Source: Xylaria sp. FL1777 (taxonomy: Eukaryota; Ascomycota; Sordariomycetes; Xylariales; Xylariaceae). Taken from it: 64,000 bases of DNA. The notes beneath the pieces are model-generated. The model was not told the DNA's origin. It saw only the letters and a program-made list of their open reading frames with translations, and ran no database searches. The stretch is taken from the NCBI GenBank assembly GCA_022578965.1, contig MU400561.1:62001-126000 (forward strand), written 5' to 3'. This document shows, piece by piece, positions 61,502 through 64,000 of this stretch; the first letter of the stretch is position 1; each line of letters begins with the position of its first letter. The translations under genes were made by a program, and so were the position numbers.

Positions 61502-64000
61502 ATAAAAAAAAAGTTTAATTAAAAAAAAACAAAGCAAAATTATATACTTAAAACTATAGAAGTAAAGGGGTATTAAAAATAAAATTTCGCTTTAAAAGCT
61601 AAATTTAATGTTTATAAAAAAAAAGTGCAAAAGTGTAAATTAAAGTTATCTTTTCGTAGCTATTTAATTAGCCTAGCAATATTACAATACTTAAATATAT
61701 AACAGCTACTTATAATTAGTTAATAACTTTTGGTTTTACTATAAGTATTAAAATACTAAATAAATAAAAATATATACCTAAGTAATAAGTGCTTTCTTTA
61801 CTTATATACCTTTGCACTTAAACTAAAAAACACTGCACCTTTTTACTTTTGCACTTTTTAGAATACCTTTTTACTTTATTAAGTATTTTGCGCTTTACTT
61901 TTCTATTTATATATATCTTTTGCTTTAGTTTTTTTACTTCTTTAATTTTCTTTAGTTAAAGCTTTTATATCTTTAGCATTTTTTATAACTACTTTTATTT
62001 TTTTGCTAATCTTAAAACGCTGCTTTTTTGCGCCTTAGTTAAAATCTTGCAACTACTATAACATTTACACTTACGTTTTTACTTCTATTTATATTATTAG
62101 CGCTTTTATACCTTAGAATATACTTGTTATATTACGCCTAAGCGCTATATTTATTTATAATAATATACCTTATATTAAACACCTGCTTTTTTTACTAAAT
62201 ATTAAAGTTTTACATAGTACTAATGTTTAGCACGCTTAAGGTAAAACTAAGCAAACTTAATAAAAGTCTAATTATTAAAGTTTTATACTAACTAACTAAA
62301 GATCTTAAACGTAGCTTTAATAGCTTAAGTTTAACAAACAATAATAACATTAAAATAAACAAAGCTACTAGCGCAGCTATTATTGCTAAAGCAAGTTATT
62401 ATAACAACCTACATATTAAGTAAATAAAAAAGCTTTTAGTTTTTATTTTTAGCAAAATATAATAGCTATTATTTTAATTAATAGTACTTTTAAATAAACA
62501 TTTTGCAATAAATAATTGCTTGCTTTATAATGCTTAACTTTATACTAATATGTGCAATAAAAGCAGTTATTAAAATAAAAGCACTTTATAGCTCAAAAAA
62601 AGCTTTTATTATTAAGAGTTAAAACTGCTTTATAAAAGCTTACTAAACAAATATAAAAAAAAAAGCTTTTTTAGAACTATTATTTAATTAAATTTTAAAA
62701 AATGTGCTCCTAAATAAAAAAGTTAGTTAAGCAATTATTATAGCTTATAATAATTATTATATAAACAATTGTAATACTATTTTAGTGATTTCTTTTAATT
62801 ACTAAAAAACCGTTGCAAAAATATTTAATATTAATATTTATTATCTTTATTTTTATTTTAGTACTAAAGCTATTATTTCTTAAGATTTTTTAAAGGCAAT
62901 ATTAGCTTAATATATAAAGGTTTAAGCTAACTATTTCTAAAATAAAAATAATATTTAAGGTAACATTTTAATCCTTTTTACTAATAGTTTATATTATACG
63001 TACTTAAACAAAATAAAAACATAAGCAGCTTACTTAATAAATTTAAACTATAGGCTTGCTAATATTAAATTAGCAATTATACAGTTATAATTATTTCTAA
63101 AAAATGCTATAGCTTTTTAAAACTAAGATTTTAAAGCTAATAGTAATTGTAGTAATAAATCTGCTAGTTTTAATGTTAATATTATAAATAAAACACACTA
63201 AAGCGTAATACTATCGCTTAATTCTATTTGTTATATCTTTTTTTATAGCTATACGCTTAGTATATTATTTGTGTTTTTTTTAAGAATACTAGCAAGCATA
63301 ACGTTAAGCCGCGCTTTACATAAGCTAATAAAGCTAAAAAAACCCAAATTAGAAAAAAACCAAAAACTATTAACTTTATTAACTGCAATAATAACTTATG
63401 CTACCTGCCCTTTTATAAAACTGCTTTTAACGCTTATTGCAACTTTAGCACATTAAAATATTTTCTGCTTTTTAGCAACTTTTTCTTTTATAACAAAGCG
63501 TTTAATAGTTTTATATAGTATATTAATTAAAACTTATTATTAAAGTAGTTATATTAATAATATTTTTTTACTAGATATACCTAATGCAAAACGGAAAAAT
63601 ATTAAAAAACTAAATAATAATACGCTTAATTTTTAATTCTAAATTAAAATAGCTAAGCTGTTTGCACTAGCAAAATGTTTAAATAATACTACTATATTAT
63701 TAGTTTTAAACCATTATTGTATTAATAACTATATTATTGTTAACTTGCTTGCTAATAAAACTTATAATCAATACTTTTACAAAAGGTTTTTTATAAAAAC
63801 CCCAAATAATACGCAAGCTATCTTTTTTTTAACTTTATACAATAGAAATTATTAAATCTTTTTTAACTAAAACATAAATAAGCGCGTTTTAAAAATCTAG
63901 AACTTAATATAAAATAATATTAAACTTTATTATAAATATCCTAAAAAAATTAAAAAAGCCAAAGAATTTATTAATTTTTATCCTAGCTTTAAAACTAATA

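Larger units (their letters stand above)
25691..64000. other. RIP-mutated, extremely AT-rich heterochromatic block
   Basis: From about 25,690 the sequence becomes almost pure A/T with scattered GC dinucleotides, and stays so to the window end. Stops fall in all six frames; the longest open frames are under 90 codons. Surviving C is found mostly in ACT, GCT and GCA, and TA is very frequent. When stops are read through, several stretches decode over hundreds of bases, in a single frame, as retrotransposon proteins. Point mutation (C-to-T on both strands) rather than indels therefore destroyed them, which is the signature of RIP. Such blocks in Pezizomycotina form centromeres, subtelomeres or interspersed heterochromatin; which one applies is not visible here. 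Unassigned parts: 25.7-29.0, 34.1-38.4, 43.4-48.0, 55.1-61.3 and 61.5-64.0 kb. Confidence 0.9.

Noticed and set aside
25691..64000. Mitochondrial DNA or an assembly contaminant, because of extreme AT content
   Set aside because: No rRNA, tRNA, cox, nad or cob traces; instead, nuclear retrotransposon relics in both orientations with a C-to-T mutation pattern, continuous with normal nuclear genes.
25691..64000. CRISPR-like or other regular repeat array
   Set aside because: Repeats seen are LTR copies, microsatellites and a three-unit tandem repeat; none shows equal repeats with unique spacers, and the organism is a fungus.

Overview
The window is nuclear DNA of a filamentous ascomycete (Pezizomycotina). 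Evidence: short introns (about 47-160 nt) with GT..AG ends and CTRAY branch points; fungal forms of pyruvate carboxylase, clathrin heavy chain, a DUF1746 (Dsc4-type) protein and Rcl1; a secreted DUF1996 protein; intergenic TACCTAGGTA-type motifs; and a long block carrying the marks of repeat-induced point mutation (RIP). The class is not resolved; Sordariomycetes or Leotiomycetes would both fit.

Layout. 1-4,645: gene-poor DNA ahead of pyc. 4,646-8,872 (+): pyruvate carboxylase, 11 exons, 1,197 aa, with exons of 21, 8 and 12 nt near its 5' end. 10,051-10,389 (+): a small single-pass membrane protein. 11,749-16,985 (-): clathrin heavy chain, 4 exons, 1,685 aa. 16,986-19,193: divergent intergenic region with two copies of a long perfect palindrome. 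19,194-20,337 (+): Dsc4-like Golgi E3-ligase subunit. 20,387-21,607 (-): Rcl1 (18S rRNA processing), tail to tail with dsc4. 22,487-23,059: two gene relics (ankyrin repeats and an AAA ATPase). 23,400-24,979 (+): secreted DUF1996 protein, 6 exons, 352 aa.

At about 25,690 the composition changes abruptly to extremely AT-rich DNA that runs to the end of the window (about 38 kb). I found no intact gene in it. Reading through the stop codons shows it is a graveyard of retrotransposons destroyed by C-to-T/G-to-A change: a Tad-like LINE on + (Gag-type zinc knuckles about 30.35-30.53 kb, RT about 32.66-33.06 kb), a second LINE on - (RT about 41.0-41.5 kb, RNase H about 39.7-40.0 kb), a Ty1/copia element on - (protease about 51.8-52.0 kb, RT about 49.25-49.55 kb) bracketed by 80-bp direct repeats 5.4 kb apart, and three copies of a 150-bp LTR. 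One of these is a solo LTR with a perfect 5-bp target-site duplication. Several long parts (25.7-29 kb, 34.1-38.4 kb, 43.4-48 kb, 55.1-61.3 kb, 61.5-64 kb) stay unassigned.

The euchromatic genes are housekeeping (anaplerotic metabolism, vesicle coats, sterol/hypoxia signalling, ribosome biogenesis) and do not form one pathway. The accessory part is the 22.4-25.7 kb zone at the heterochromatin edge. I found no new defence-like or CRISPR-like system. The most distinctive signals are the microexon cluster in pyc and the structure and mutational context of the RIP block.
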